Origin: Opitutaceae bacterium
Lineage (GTDB): Bacteria; Verrucomicrobiota; Verrucomicrobiia; Opitutales; Opitutaceae
Reading direction: 5' to 3'
Assembly (NCBI GenBank): GCA_016715765.1
Contig: JADJZJ010000001.1
Location: 62,001 to 126,000 of the forward strand
DNA length: 64,000 nt
Under the pieces are notes generated by a model. The model was not told where the DNA came from. It did no database searches and saw only the letters and a program-made list of their open reading frames with translations. Shown here piece after piece: positions 9,043 to 17,030 of this stretch (position 1 is the first letter of the stretch; the number at the start of each line of letters is the position of its first letter). Position numbers and translations under genes: made by a program.

Positions 9043-9867
9043 CTACAGCTTCTCCCGCAGCAGCGCGGCGATGCGGTCGTGGTAACCGCGGCTCAGCTTG
9101 AGCTTGGTGCCGTCGTGGAGGATGACGGCATATTCGCCGCCGAAGGACGGGCTCAGTTTCCGCAGCCGGTCGATGTTCACGATCGTGGACCGGTGGATGC
9201 GGTAGAATTTCCGGGCGTCGAGGCGGGCCTCGAGTCGCGCCATGGTCTCGCGCATCAGGTAGGAACGTCCGCCCGAATGCAGCTTCATGTAGTCGCCCTC
9301 CGCCTCGATCCAGTCGATCTCATCCGCCTTCAGGAAGAAGATCTCGCCCGCCGACTTGATGAACACGCGTTCGTCCGCCACGGGCACGGGCTCGCCGGCG
9401 GGTTTCAGGCCCATGTGTGACTGGAGGTAGTCAAGCAGCTGGTTGAGCCGGGTGTTGTCGGTCTCCAATTTCCGGCGGTGGACCTCATCCTTGGCCCGGG
9501 TCAGCGCGGCCTGGAAGCGGAGGTCGTCGTAGGGCTTGAGCAGGTAGTCGATCGCGTTGACCTCGAAGGCGCGGAGCGCGTGCTCGTTGTAGGCGGTGAC
9601 AAAGACGACCACGGGCGCCCGGACCACGCCGGCCTGCTCCAACACCTCGAAGCCGTTGCAACCCGGGATCTGGACATCGAGGAACACCAGGTCCGGCTGG
9701 TCGCGCCGGATCATTTCCACCGCGGTGGGCCCGTCGGCGGCCTCCCCGGAGATCTGAATGGCGGGATCCTTTTCCAGCAGCAGGCGCACGCCCCGGCGCG
9801 CCGCGGGTTCGTCGTCCACGATCAGGGTGCGGATGCCTTTGCCCGCAGGCGAGGGTTGGGCGATCAT
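9043..9867 (-). CDS. LytTR-family response regulator
   Basis: The product is 274 residues. The receiver domain occupies about residues 13-130: acidic pair Asp18-Asp19, phospho-acceptor Asp64 in VFLDVQIPG, Thr91 and Lys111 in YLLKPYDD. The C-terminal 100 residues are a LytTR DNA-binding domain, with IDWIEAEGDYMKLHSGG, FYRIHRSTIVNIDRL and a final KLKLSRGYHD strand. Proteins of this build bind direct repeats upstream of target promoters as dimers. The start overlaps the kinase stop by four bases (ATGA), showing translational coupling with the upstream sensor gene. The stop TAG belongs to a GTAGGGCGG motif. Target genes are unknown; none of the neighbours is an obvious one. Confidence 0.93.
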   Translation of the reverse strand: MIAQPSPAGKGIRTLIVDDEPAARRGVRLLLEKDPAIQISGEAADGPTAVEMIRRDQPDLVFLDVQIPGCNGFEVLEQAGVVRAPVVVFVTAYNEHALRAFEVNAIDYLLKPYDDLRFQAALTRAKDEVHRRKLETDNTRLNQLLDYLQSHMGLKPAGEPVPVADERVFIKSAGEIFFLKADEIDWIEAEGDYMKLHSGGRSYLMRETMARLEARLDARKFYRIHRSTIVNIDRLRKLSPSFGGEYAVILHDGTKLKLSRGYHDRIAALLREKL

Positions 9868-10964
9868 ATGCGGTAGGGTAACTCAATCTGCACGGTGACG
9901 CCGCAGCCCGGCTTGCTGCGGAGCGAAAGGCGCGCGCGGGAGCCGTAGAGTTTGGCCAGCCGCTCGCGGGTGTTGGTGAGCCCGATGCCGCTGGGCGGTC
10001 GGTGCGAAGCCTCGCGGGTCAGTCCGATGCCGTCATCGCGCACCTCGAGGTGCAGGGCGCCTGATTCCACGCGGCCGGTGATGTCGACGCGGCCCGGTCC
10101 CGCCTTGGGCGCCACGCCGTGCAGGATCGCGTTTTCCACGATGGGCTGCAGCAGCAGGTTGGGAATGAGGGCCCGGCGGGCATTCTCGGGCACGTCGATG
10201 TTGACCTGCAGACGGTCGGAAAAACGCAGTTGCTGGATTTCGATGTAGTGCGCGAGAAAGTCCATCTCCTGCTGGAGCGTGACTTCCGGCGTGTTGTTTT
10301 GATCCAACGACATGCGCAGAAGAGAACCCAGCCGCGCGAGCAAAGTTACCGCGGCATCCGGTTTGTTATCCCGCACCAGCACGGCGACCGTGTTGAGGGT
10401 GTTGAAAAGAAAATGCGGATGCAGCTGCTGCCGGAGGGCCTGGAGCTCGGTCCGGATGAGGCGCGACTCCAGCTGCATGCTCTTCAACTCCTCCCGCCGG
10501 TAGCGATGGTAGATGTCCAGGCTGAAGCCGACCGCGAGGACGCCCCAGTAGTAGGCCATGTCGATCAGGTTGCGGCCGTAGAATCCCGCCACGACCTCCC
10601 GCCAGAACCCGTCGGGCGGCCAGGCGGACTTGATCCAGACGTAGTAGCCGAGCCAGCGGCCGACGTAATACACGGCCATGACCGTGAAACTGAACAGGGC
10701 GTGAAAGGTGATGCCGCCGATCCATCGGCCCCGGTGGAGCGGCACGCGCTCGCGCAGCTTCAGGATCAGGGGCGCAAGGGCGGCCCACATCATCGCGCGG
10801 ACAAACTGCGGCGTCGCCAGCTCCCAGAAGTCCGCCTGTTTCCAGGCGCTGTCGGCCCCGCGACTCATCGCACGCTCGTTGAAGTAGAGCTCGAGCGAAA
10901 GCACGAGACCGACCAGCGCCCAGCCGGCCGTGATGAGGGCGATCTTGAGCCAGCGGGATTTCAT
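9864..10964 (-). CDS. LytS-type sensor histidine kinase
   Basis: The product is 366 residues. The first 150 contain four predicted membrane segments (around 7-25, 55-70, 82-105 and 132-150) with no large extracellular domain. The cytoplasmic His_kinase domain has the H-box QLHPHFLFNTLN with His184 as likely phospho-acceptor, followed by an ATPase domain with N-box PIVENAILHG and G-box GIGLTNTRERL. This is the short-loop LytS/NatK-like class that pairs with LytTR regulators, and its gene overlaps that of its partner by four bases. The signal is unknown; with so little extracellular sequence, a membrane-associated cue or partner protein is likely. Confidence 0.92.
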   Translation of the reverse strand: MKSRWLKIALITAGWALVGLVLSLELYFNERAMSRGADSAWKQADFWELATPQFVRAMMWAALAPLILKLRERVPLHRGRWIGGITFHALFSFTVMAVYYVGRWLGYYVWIKSAWPPDGFWREVVAGFYGRNLIDMAYYWGVLAVGFSLDIYHRYRREELKSMQLESRLIRTELQALRQQLHPHFLFNTLNTVAVLVRDNKPDAAVTLLARLGSLLRMSLDQNNTPEVTLQQEMDFLAHYIEIQQLRFSDRLQVNIDVPENARRALIPNLLLQPIVENAILHGVAPKAGPGRVDITGRVESGALHLEVRDDGIGLTREASHRPPSGIGLTNTRERLAKLYGSRARLSLRSKPGCGVTVQIELPYRI

Positions 10965-11029
10965 GACCGGGCGCGGAGGCGGGCGATGGTCTCAACCGGT
11001 CCTGGGATCGGCGTACTGCACGGCAAACG

Positions 11030-11082
11030 CCACTCGCTCACGCTCGTAGCTACCCGAAAGTCCAATTGTCATAGGCAATTGG
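11030..11082. repeat. Single REP-like arm plus CCAATTG/CAATTGG hairpin
   Basis: 11030-11053 is one inverted copy of the GTAGCTACGAGCG arm without its partner. At 11062-11082, CCAATTG and CAATTGG form a 7-bp stem around seven bases. The two elements lie upstream of the kinase gene and could be part of its leader. I see nothing else in the 289-bp gap 10965-11253. Confidence 0.65.
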
Positions 11083-11253
11083 TTTCATAGGGGAGTTTTC
11101 ACCGCTGGCGTGCGGTTTTGCGATGAAAGGCTCGTTAGCTGCGACGAACGGCGGCTGCGGCGGGTTGAAATACCTTTTGCGACTGCGCCTGTGCGAACCC
11201 GACACGGGGTGCCATGGGCCCCGATTGGCCGTTCCCGGACGGCTCGGTCCGCA

Positions 11254-12072
11254 TCAGACGTCCCGGGGGGACCAGCCCGTGTCTTCCCGGATGGCGCGGC
11301 CATCGACGAAGCTGGCGAGTGGGGCGGGAACTTTCAGCGGGACGCGCGGGAAAAACTGCTGGCGCAATGTTTCCACCTCGCCCGCCACCATGGGCAGGGG
11401 AGCGGCCGGAAAATAGATGCGGAAGCCGCGCAGGGGTGCGACGAGCACGGCGCGGATGAGCCGCGCCCCATCGGCATACGTGAGCCAGGTGAAGGCCTCG
11501 TCCAGGCGCTGGCAGTGTTTGGGCTGCAGGGTGCGCGCCGGAGGGTTGGCCATCAGGAAGGGGAAGCGCAGCGACACCGCCGTGATCTCGGCGTGTCGCA
11601 CATTGTAGCGGAGCATGTCCTCGCCGATGCTTTTGCTCAGGGCATAGGGATTCGACGGAGCCGCGGGAATATTGCCGTCGAGTGGCAGCCAGGGGAGTGT
11701 GCTTTGCGTGACGGGATCGCTGAACAGGCGCTCACCCCGCATGACCTGAACGGAACTGGCATAGACGATCAACCGGACCCCGGCCGTCCTGGCCGCCTCA
11801 AACACATTGAAATTCATGGCGACATTCTCGGCGAGGATGTGGTCGGGCATCCGGCGGGAGCGTCCCGGATGGTTGCCCAGATGCACCACGGCTTCCGCGC
11901 CCACGAGGGCCTGCATCACGCTTGCACCGTCCAGCAGATTGATCCGGCGCCAGCGGCGGGAGAAGCCGGCAAACTTCCGGTCAAGGCCCAGCACCTCGTG
12001 GCCGGCCGAGCGGAGTTCGCCCGTGACCCTGCTGCCCAAGTTTCCGGCCGCACCGGTGACAACAACCTTCAT
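11254..12072 (-). CDS. NAD-dependent epimerase/dehydratase (extended SDR)
   Basis: The product is 272 residues. GAAGNLGSRV near the N-terminus is the glycine-rich Rossmann loop of extended short-chain dehydrogenases. Catalytic residues are recognisable: Ser in IVYASSVQV and the YxxxK of NPYALSKSIGE. The protein is shorter than full sugar-nucleotide epimerases (about 310), and the C-terminal part is reduced, as in uronate dehydrogenase-like members of the family. The substrate is therefore probably a free or phosphorylated sugar acid, but this is inference. It is read on the minus strand, downstream of the PhyH gene but separated from it by two repeat pairs, so cotranscription is uncertain. 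Confidence 0.82.
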   Translation of the reverse strand: MKVVVTGAAGNLGSRVTGELRSAGHEVLGLDRKFAGFSRRWRRINLLDGASVMQALVGAEAVVHLGNHPGRSRRMPDHILAENVAMNFNVFEAARTAGVRLIVYASSVQVMRGERLFSDPVTQSTLPWLPLDGNIPAAPSNPYALSKSIGEDMLRYNVRHAEITAVSLRFPFLMANPPARTLQPKHCQRLDEAFTWLTYADGARLIRAVLVAPLRGFRIYFPAAPLPMVAGEVETLRQQFFPRVPLKVPAPLASFVDGRAIREDTGWSPRDV

Positions 12073-12144
12073 GGCTTGAATGTGACGCCTTCCCGCGCGG
12101 TTTCAATCCATGCCGGGGAGTGTCCTCAAACATCTACCTTCTCT

Positions 12145-12266
12145 CTTTGTCATTCTGAACGAAGTGAAGTTACCGAGCCGTAGGCGACAGGGATCTAATC
12201 CAGTGAACGACAGTCGAGGGCCTCGATTAGCGCACACTGGATTCTTCGCTACGCTCAGAATGACAA
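12145..12266. repeat. Inverted repeat pair, TTTGTCATTCTGA family
   Basis: 12145-12169 (TTTGTCATTCTGAACGAAGT onward) is mirrored by 12236-12266 (ACTGGATTCTTCGCTACGCT onward). The interior carries a further GTCGAGGG/CCTCGA stem. It belongs to the same family as 35741-35842 and 8891-9000. Confidence 0.8.
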
Positions 12267-12309
12267 TCAGTGGTTTGAAGACACGCCTTGGAGAAGTGTC
12301 TCTGCCGAG

Positions 12310-12385
12310 GGTAGCGCCCGGCCTCCGGACGGGCGGTTCGGGATGCGCCTGCCATTCACGGCCCGTCCGGAGGCCGGGCCCTACC
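12310..12385. repeat. REP-like hairpin GTAGCGCCCGGCC...GGCCGGGCCCTAC
   Basis: Arms 12310-12334 and 12361-12385 are near-perfect inverted repeats, about 24 bp each, with GTAG at one end and CTAC at the other. A relative sits at 36873-36978. With the preceding pair it fills the gap between the epimerase and PhyH genes (12073-12416). Confidence 0.8.
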
Positions 12386-12416
12386 TTCGGAGGCAATACG
12401 CGGCACTTGGCGCGAA

Positions 12417-13448
12417 CTATTTCTTTTTCGTCTCGGCGGCGCCTTCGTCCTGGTACTTGCGGCCCTGGCCGCCCCACTTGTCGCAGCCGCCCTGGCCGCT
12501 GGGGCGCACGCTGGGCTTCTGGATGTCGGTCAGGCCCTTGAAGGCGTACGGGTCCTTGCCGGCCACGACGATGATGTCGCGGTAGTCGTAATGCGCGTTG
12601 TGATCGCCCTCGGGGGTCTTGCCCCATGGCAGGCGCGACTCGCAGCTCATGTAGTGGTTGACCAGGGAGCGGCGGTACGTGCCCTCGGGCGCGCGGTTGG
12701 GCAGCGAGCGGTGGAGCAGGTAACCGTTGAACAGCACGACCGAGCCAGCCTCGACCTCGACGGGAATGGCTTCCTCGTCGCGATAGGGAAAGTCGAACGA
12801 TTCCTCGGCGCAATCGAAACGCCGGTCACCGTGCCAGCGCTGCTCCCAGAGGATGCCGGGTTTGTGCGAGCCGGGCAGCACCCAGAGGCAGCCGTTTTCA
12901 ATGGTGGCGCGATCAAGCGCAATCCAGGCGCCGCACAGTGAGCGGTCGCGCGTGGGGATGTAGTCCTCATCCTGGTGCCACGCCTGGCCGGGCTTGCCCG
13001 AGGACTTGATGAAGAGCATCGATTGCATGCACTTCACGTTGGGCCCGATGACCGTGCTGAGCGTTTGCACCGTCGGCTGGTTGTGGATGGCCCGGCGCAT
13101 CACGTCGGAGCACTTGTGCGGAAAATGGATGCAGAGGAAACGGTTGAGCACCGACACATCAGGCTCGGCGGGTTCGGCCTTCGGGTGCTCGGGCAGTTCC
13201 CCGCGGTCGCCTCGGCAGATGAGGGTTGTTTCCTGCTTCAACTCTTCGACCTCGGCGGGATTGAACGCATTCTCGAGCACGAGATAGCCGTTGGCCTCAA
13301 AGAACGCCTTGACCGCGGCCGGATCGGCGTCGGGGGAAAAATAGCCCGGCGGACGCTGCCGTGGAAACTGGCTGCGGCGGGTGCCGGCGAAGCCGCCGGT
13401 ATCGATGACGAGGTTGCGGGGCAGGGTATCGGGGGTTGCGGAACTCAT
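12417..13448 (-). CDS. Phytanoyl-CoA dioxygenase family protein
   Basis: The product is 343 residues. AWHQDEDY gives the Fe(II) ligands His158-x-Asp160, and LLHRSLPNR supplies the distal His246; Arg260 in TYRRSLVNHY is placed to bind 2-oxoglutarate. The lengths and the LWVLPGSHKPG turn are typical of PhyH enzymes. Bacterial members hydroxylate many small molecules, so the substrate cannot be named. The gene is divergent from an AraC regulator, with only 28 bp between start codons, which suggests that regulator controls it. The C-terminus is lysine-rich (ETKKK). A second PhyH protein at 50213-50986 shares the motif but little else. Confidence 0.87.
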   Translation of the reverse strand: MSSATPDTLPRNLVIDTGGFAGTRRSQFPRQRPPGYFSPDADPAAVKAFFEANGYLVLENAFNPAEVEELKQETTLICRGDRGELPEHPKAEPAEPDVSVLNRFLCIHFPHKCSDVMRRAIHNQPTVQTLSTVIGPNVKCMQSMLFIKSSGKPGQAWHQDEDYIPTRDRSLCGAWIALDRATIENGCLWVLPGSHKPGILWEQRWHGDRRFDCAEESFDFPYRDEEAIPVEVEAGSVVLFNGYLLHRSLPNRAPEGTYRRSLVNHYMSCESRLPWGKTPEGDHNAHYDYRDIIVVAGKDPYAFKGLTDIQKPSVRPSGQGGCDKWGGQGRKYQDEGAAETKKK

Positions 13449-13449
13449 G

Positions 13450-13463
13450 TGGATATATATCCA
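13450..13463. promoter_or_regulatory. 14-bp palindrome between divergent PhyH and AraC genes
   Basis: TGGATATATATCCA is a perfect palindrome occupying half of the 28-bp gap between the start codons at 13448 and 13477. Its AT-rich core stands out from the GC-rich surroundings. It may be an operator, or a -10-like element shared by both directions. Confidence 0.5.
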
Positions 13464-13476
13464 TTAACATACAATC

Positions 13477-14325
13477 ATGGCCAAGACCAGCCACGGGGGA
13501 CTTAAAAACATACCCATAAAAATACGCGCGGCCAACTCGGCGCGCGTGATGTTCGGCGATGTCGTGTATGCCCCGGGCGGCACGTGCGGTCCGCGCGTGC
13601 AGCGGGATTACCAGTTGGTGGTGCTGGTGGAGGGCCGGGCAACGGTGGACGTGGCGGGGGTGCAACGGGAGATCGGGGCGGGACAGGTGGGACTGTTTCT
13701 GCCGGGCAGGCGCGAACTCTTCGCGTTCGCGCCCGACCGCAAGAGCCATCACACGTGGTGTGCCGTGCATCCCAGCCTGGTGCCGGCCGAGGTGGCCGAG
13801 GCCTGTCAGCGGGCCGCGCCGGTGCTGCCCGTGACCCGGCGGTTCGAGCAATTGATCGAACTGGGCCTGTCGCTGCCGCTGACCGCGGGCACGCAGGCGC
13901 ACGGGTTGATTGATGCGCTCGGACTGGCGGCATTGCAGGCCTATCTTTTCACCGACACGCGGCAGGAGCGGCGCGTCACCGACGAACCCGATGCCCTGCG
14001 CCGGGCGCTGGCCTGGCTGGGCGAGGCGGGCCATGAGACCGTGGATCTGCCGGCACTCGCACGGGCGGCCGGCGTTTCGCCGGCGCAGTTGGTGAAGCTC
14101 TTCAAGCGGCATCTCGGGACCACGCCGATCCGCTATGTCTGGGAAACTCGCACCCGGCGCGGCATGCAGCTGCTGCGCGAGACGGGATTGACGGTGGGCG
14201 AGGTGGCGCACCGCTGCGGTTTCCAAACGCCGTTCCACTTTTCGCGGTGGTGCAAGGAACTCCACGGCCTCGCCCCGCGGGCCCTGCGCGCTCAGGCCTG
14301 GGGCCGGACCTCCTCTTTCTCCTAA
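13477..14325 (+). CDS. AraC family transcriptional regulator
   Basis: The product is 282 residues. The N-terminal half is a cupin-like sensing domain (VYAPGGTCGPRVQRDYQLVV, then VGLFLPGRRELF). The C-terminal 100 residues form the two helix-turn-helix AraC domain: LARAAGVSPAQLVKLFKRHLG and VGEVAHRCGFQTPFHFSRWC, with TPIRYVWETR linking them. Such proteins respond to a small ligand, often a sugar. It is transcribed divergently from the PhyH gene with a 14-bp palindrome in between, so PhyH is its likeliest target. The last codons (SSFS) and the TAA stop fall within a CTCTTTCTCC repeat arm, so the original C-terminus may have been different. Confidence 0.9.
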   Translation: MAKTSHGGLKNIPIKIRAANSARVMFGDVVYAPGGTCGPRVQRDYQLVVLVEGRATVDVAGVQREIGAGQVGLFLPGRRELFAFAPDRKSHHTWCAVHPSLVPAEVAEACQRAAPVLPVTRRFEQLIELGLSLPLTAGTQAHGLIDALGLAALQAYLFTDTRQERRVTDEPDALRRALAWLGEAGHETVDLPALARAAGVSPAQLVKLFKRHLGTTPIRYVWETRTRRGMQLLRETGLTVGEVAHRCGFQTPFHFSRWCKELHGLAPRALRAQAWGRTSSFS

Positions 14326-14413
14326 TCTTTATCTTAATCTTTCTCCCCGTTTGAGACGATCTCCCAATCCGCCCGATCCGAGAAAGAGAAAGATAAAGAG
14401 GAAGGAGAAAGAA
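14311..14413. repeat. Polypyrimidine/polypurine inverted repeat, CTCTTTCTC family
   Basis: The pyrimidine arm 14311-14346 and purine arm 14380-14413 (GAGAAAGAGAAAGATAAAGA onward) pair imperfectly. The first arm overlaps the end of the AraC gene. Relatives occur at 30171-30250, 53011-53115 and 56747-56878. Confidence 0.8.
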
Positions 14414-14499
14414 TTGGCGGGCTGGAGGCAGGCCGGATTCACGTTGCGGGCCGCCTTCGGCCGGGTCATATCACCCGCCAACCCAAACCGCCCTCCGCC

Positions 14500-14736
14500 A
14501 TGAATTTCAAAGCCATCCTGCGCACGATCGTCTTCCTCGCCCTGCTCTTCGTCATGCTCTACGTGGGCATGAACAACACGCACGTGATTGATTTCCATTT
14601 CCCGATCGCGGGCACGACGGCCAAGGCGCCGATCCATGCGTCGGCGGCGCTGATCTACTTTGGGGTTTTTGCCATCGGCGTGTTTGCCGGCATGGCGCTG
14701 CACACCGGCGGCGGCAAGAAGAAGGCCAAGGAGTAA
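14500..14736 (+). CDS. LapA-like (DUF1049) small membrane protein
   Basis: The product is 78 residues. Two hydrophobic segments (about 7-24 and 48-66) flank the short motif MNNTHVIDFHFPI, which matches the N-x-x-x-V-x-F/L pattern of lipopolysaccharide assembly protein A domains. The tail is basic (GGGKKKAKE), placing both termini in the cytoplasm. Enterobacterial LapA works with LapB in envelope biogenesis; whether this distant homologue does so is unknown, and no lapB-like gene is next to it. It stands alone between a repeat and a convergent gene. Confidence 0.78.
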   Translation: MNFKAILRTIVFLALLFVMLYVGMNNTHVIDFHFPIAGTTAKAPIHASAALIYFGVFAIGVFAGMALHTGGGKKKAKE

Positions 14737-14760
14737 ACCGCCGCCGCCCCGGCGGGCGCG

Positions 14761-16116
14761 CTACCACCAGCCCAGGCGTCGTCCCCGCCAGAAGGCGGCC
14801 ACAAAGGAGGCGGGAATCTCACTGCTGAGCACATCGCGCACATCGCTGAGGTCGGGATCGATCTGCCGTCCGTCCGGGTCAACCTGCCAGCGCATGCCGG
14901 TGGCATCGATGCGGGCAAAGATGCGTTCCGCGAGCGCCCGGGCGGCGGGGGCGATATCCGGGTCGTGCCCGGCGGCGAGGACCGAGGTGAAGAGGAAGCG
15001 GGCGAGCGGTTCCATCCAGCGTTTCTGGTTGATGTGCGAGAGATGCGGCTGGCTGAGGAACCACTGGTCGCGCGGCAGGCGCGGGGTCCGCGGAGCCGGC
15101 CGCCAGGCGCCGGTATCCAGATTGACGATGAAGAAGTAGTGCGGCAGCAGGTCGTCGCCGATGCCGAGCGGCCAGGTTTCCCACCAGCGGCGCAGGCAGC
15201 CGGTGAGGGCGGCGTGATCCACCAATTCGGGGGCCAGGTCGTGCACCAGGGTGGCGGAAATGGCGGTGAAGGCCGAATGGACGGTGGTTTCCCAGCAGAG
15301 GAACTCGCCGGGTTGCAGCACCCCGGCCGCGAGCCGGTTCGGCTCCCAGTCCGAGGCATCGCCGGCGCGGCGCTCGCGGCGCCACGCGTCCACCTTGGTC
15401 TCGGTCAGCCAGCGGCCGCGGGCAAACAGCCTCAGCGCCTCGGTGCGGAATTCCTCATCGCCGGACAGGTGGTGGGCGATGAGGTTCATCGCCGTGTAGA
15501 TGGCGTTGTAGGAATGCACTTCCTTGCGCTGATCCCAGACGCGGTCGAGGTAGAAGATCTGGTAGTCCACGCTGCGCCAGTAGCGGGCAAACTGCACCAG
15601 CATCTCCCGGGCGCGGGCCGCATGGGCGGCCGGGGCGATTGGCAGGTAGCACCAGAGGCCCCACATGGCGCCCAGGTATTGGTCGCCGCTGGTCTGGTCG
15701 GATAGCCGGAAGCCGTAGGGCTTGCACATCCAGCCGGGTTTGCCGTCGGCCTCGCCAAGCCGGTAGATGGCCTCCAGGGAGGCGTACGCCCGCGCTGCCT
15801 CCGCCTGCGCCTCGGCTTCGCCGGTGGCGAGGAACCGTTCCACCTGGGCCACCAGCCACAGGCCCGACGTGATGGTGGAGTTCTCGTTGTTGCGATACTC
15901 CCAGGGGCCCTCCGGCGGAAACCGCCAGCCCTTGAAGGAGAAGGTCTCGACGCCGGCAAAATCCGCCGGACCAAACGGACGGATGCGGTCGCCGTCGATC
16001 TTGAGGAGGGAATAGAAAATGCCCGACGCGTGGTCGTGCAGGGCGGGGTAATGGGCGCTGATGCGGCGGGCTTTCGCCTCCGGGGTCAGGCCGGCCAGGT
16101 CGAGGAGTGGATGCAT
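14761..16116 (-). CDS. Alpha/alpha-toroid protein of unknown function
   Basis: The product is 451 residues, without signal peptide. It is almost wholly helical with repeated aromatic-rich helix pairs (TITSGLWLVAQVERFL, GDQYLGAMWGLWCYL, SYNAIYTAMNLIAHH), the look of a six-hairpin glycosidase or lyase fold. Candidate active-site residues cluster at WEYRNNENST and in the YRLGEADGKPGW and RLSDQTSGDQYLG loops, where Asp, Glu and Tyr residues alternate with aromatics. I cannot match it to a named family. It shares no obvious motifs with the secreted toroid protein at 37974-39767. It lies three bases upstream of the TrmH gene on the same strand, so the two are probably cotranscribed. Confidence 0.65.
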   Translation of the reverse strand: MHPLLDLAGLTPEAKARRISAHYPALHDHASGIFYSLLKIDGDRIRPFGPADFAGVETFSFKGWRFPPEGPWEYRNNENSTITSGLWLVAQVERFLATGEAEAQAEAARAYASLEAIYRLGEADGKPGWMCKPYGFRLSDQTSGDQYLGAMWGLWCYLPIAPAAHAARAREMLVQFARYWRSVDYQIFYLDRVWDQRKEVHSYNAIYTAMNLIAHHLSGDEEFRTEALRLFARGRWLTETKVDAWRRERRAGDASDWEPNRLAAGVLQPGEFLCWETTVHSAFTAISATLVHDLAPELVDHAALTGCLRRWWETWPLGIGDDLLPHYFFIVNLDTGAWRPAPRTPRLPRDQWFLSQPHLSHINQKRWMEPLARFLFTSVLAAGHDPDIAPAARALAERIFARIDATGMRWQVDPDGRQIDPDLSDVRDVLSSEIPASFVAAFWRGRRLGWW

Positions 16117-16119
16117 GAT

Positions 16120-16866
16120 TCAGGGACCGGCCGACCGGCGCAGGTTGTCGCACACGATGGCGGCGGCGATGCCGGCGTTGAGCGATTCCGCACCGCCGTA
16201 GCGCGGGATGGTCACGAACTGCGTGATGCACGCCTTCACGGCGGACGAGAGTCCGCGGCCTTCGCTGCCGATGACGATCACGGCGTCCTTGAGCGGCGAG
16301 AGGGTGTGCACATCGGTGCCGATGAGATCGCAGCCGAGCACCGGGGTGGCGGCCGGCACGCCGGCGAGCAGGGGGGCGAGCGGGACGGTGTGCACGGTGA
16401 CGCGCGCGAATGAGCCCATGCTGGCGTTGATGACCTTCTGCGAAAACAGGTCGGCGCAGTCCGGGGAGAGCACGACGCGGTCGAGGGCGTACCAGTCGGC
16501 GATTCGCAGGAGCGTGCCGACGTTGCCCGGGTCCTGCACCCCGTCGAGCGCGAGCGTGAGGCCGCGGGCCACGCCGCGGTCGGGCAGCGGGGTGCGGCGG
16601 ATTTTGCCGACCGCGAGCACGCTGGAGGGGGTGGGGTAGTGGCTGGCCCTGGCCATCTCGGCGGGCGTGAGGATGATGGGAGCGGGCTTGGCGCCTTCCC
16701 GGCCGGCGGGCCAGTCCGGCGTCGCGTAGATTTCCTCGAAGGCGAATTTCGCCGCGAGCAGCTCACCGACGACCTTTTCCCCTTCGACCACGAAAAGCCC
16801 GAGGGTCTCACGGTGCTTTTTGTCGCGCAGGGAACGCAGGCGCTGGAGGTCGGCCTTGGTCGGCAT
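16120..16866 (-). CDS. TrmH/SpoU family RNA 2'-O-methyltransferase
   Basis: The product is 248 residues, starting at the ATG 16866 (MPTKADLQRLRSL); the longer in-frame reading upstream has no family similarity. An N-terminal substrate-binding region (FVVEGEKVVGELL) is followed by the SPOUT knot: motif 1 LDGVQDPGNVGTLLR, motif 2 VIVIGSEGRGLS and motif 3 IPRYGGAESLNAGIAAAI. These hold the SAM pocket and the catalytic Arg/Ser/Asn set. The length fits the rRNA-modifying RlmB/TsnR branch without the long extension. The exact rRNA or tRNA target is not predictable. It is three bases from the preceding toroid gene and faces the fusion oxidoreductase gene across a palindrome. Confidence 0.92.
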   Translation of the reverse strand: MPTKADLQRLRSLRDKKHRETLGLFVVEGEKVVGELLAAKFAFEEIYATPDWPAGREGAKPAPIILTPAEMARASHYPTPSSVLAVGKIRRTPLPDRGVARGLTLALDGVQDPGNVGTLLRIADWYALDRVVLSPDCADLFSQKVINASMGSFARVTVHTVPLAPLLAGVPAATPVLGCDLIGTDVHTLSPLKDAVIVIGSEGRGLSSAVKACITQFVTIPRYGGAESLNAGIAAAIVCDNLRRSAGP

Positions 16867-16919
16867 GCGCGCAGTGTTGGGAAGGCAACGACGGGTGCAA
16901 TCCTCCGCATGACCCTGGC

Positions 16920-16946
16920 AACATGTAACGCAATGCGTTACATGTT
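16920..16946. promoter_or_regulatory. Perfect 27-bp palindrome, likely operator
   Basis: AACATGTAACGCA and TGCGTTACATGTT form perfect 13-bp half-sites around a single A. It lies in the divergent gap, 53 bp upstream of the TrmH start and 84 bp upstream of the fusion oxidoreductase start. There is no T-run and the loop is one base, so a DNA-binding dimer site is more likely than an RNA hairpin. The TGTAACG half-site resembles symmetric operators of LacI/GntR-type repressors. Confidence 0.7.
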
Positions 16947-17030
16947 GGCTTGGCGGCCGGCGGGGGTGCGCGGCATGGATTCGGCGGAGTTGCTTCCGGG
17001 CCGAAAATCGCCACGTATCGCCGGACATCC

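Noticed and set aside
16950..17030. Extra 27 N-terminal codons of the fusion oxidoreductase
   Set aside because: They lie over the upstream region just after the palindrome and do not look like a Rossmann N-terminus; the ATG at 17031 leads directly into it.
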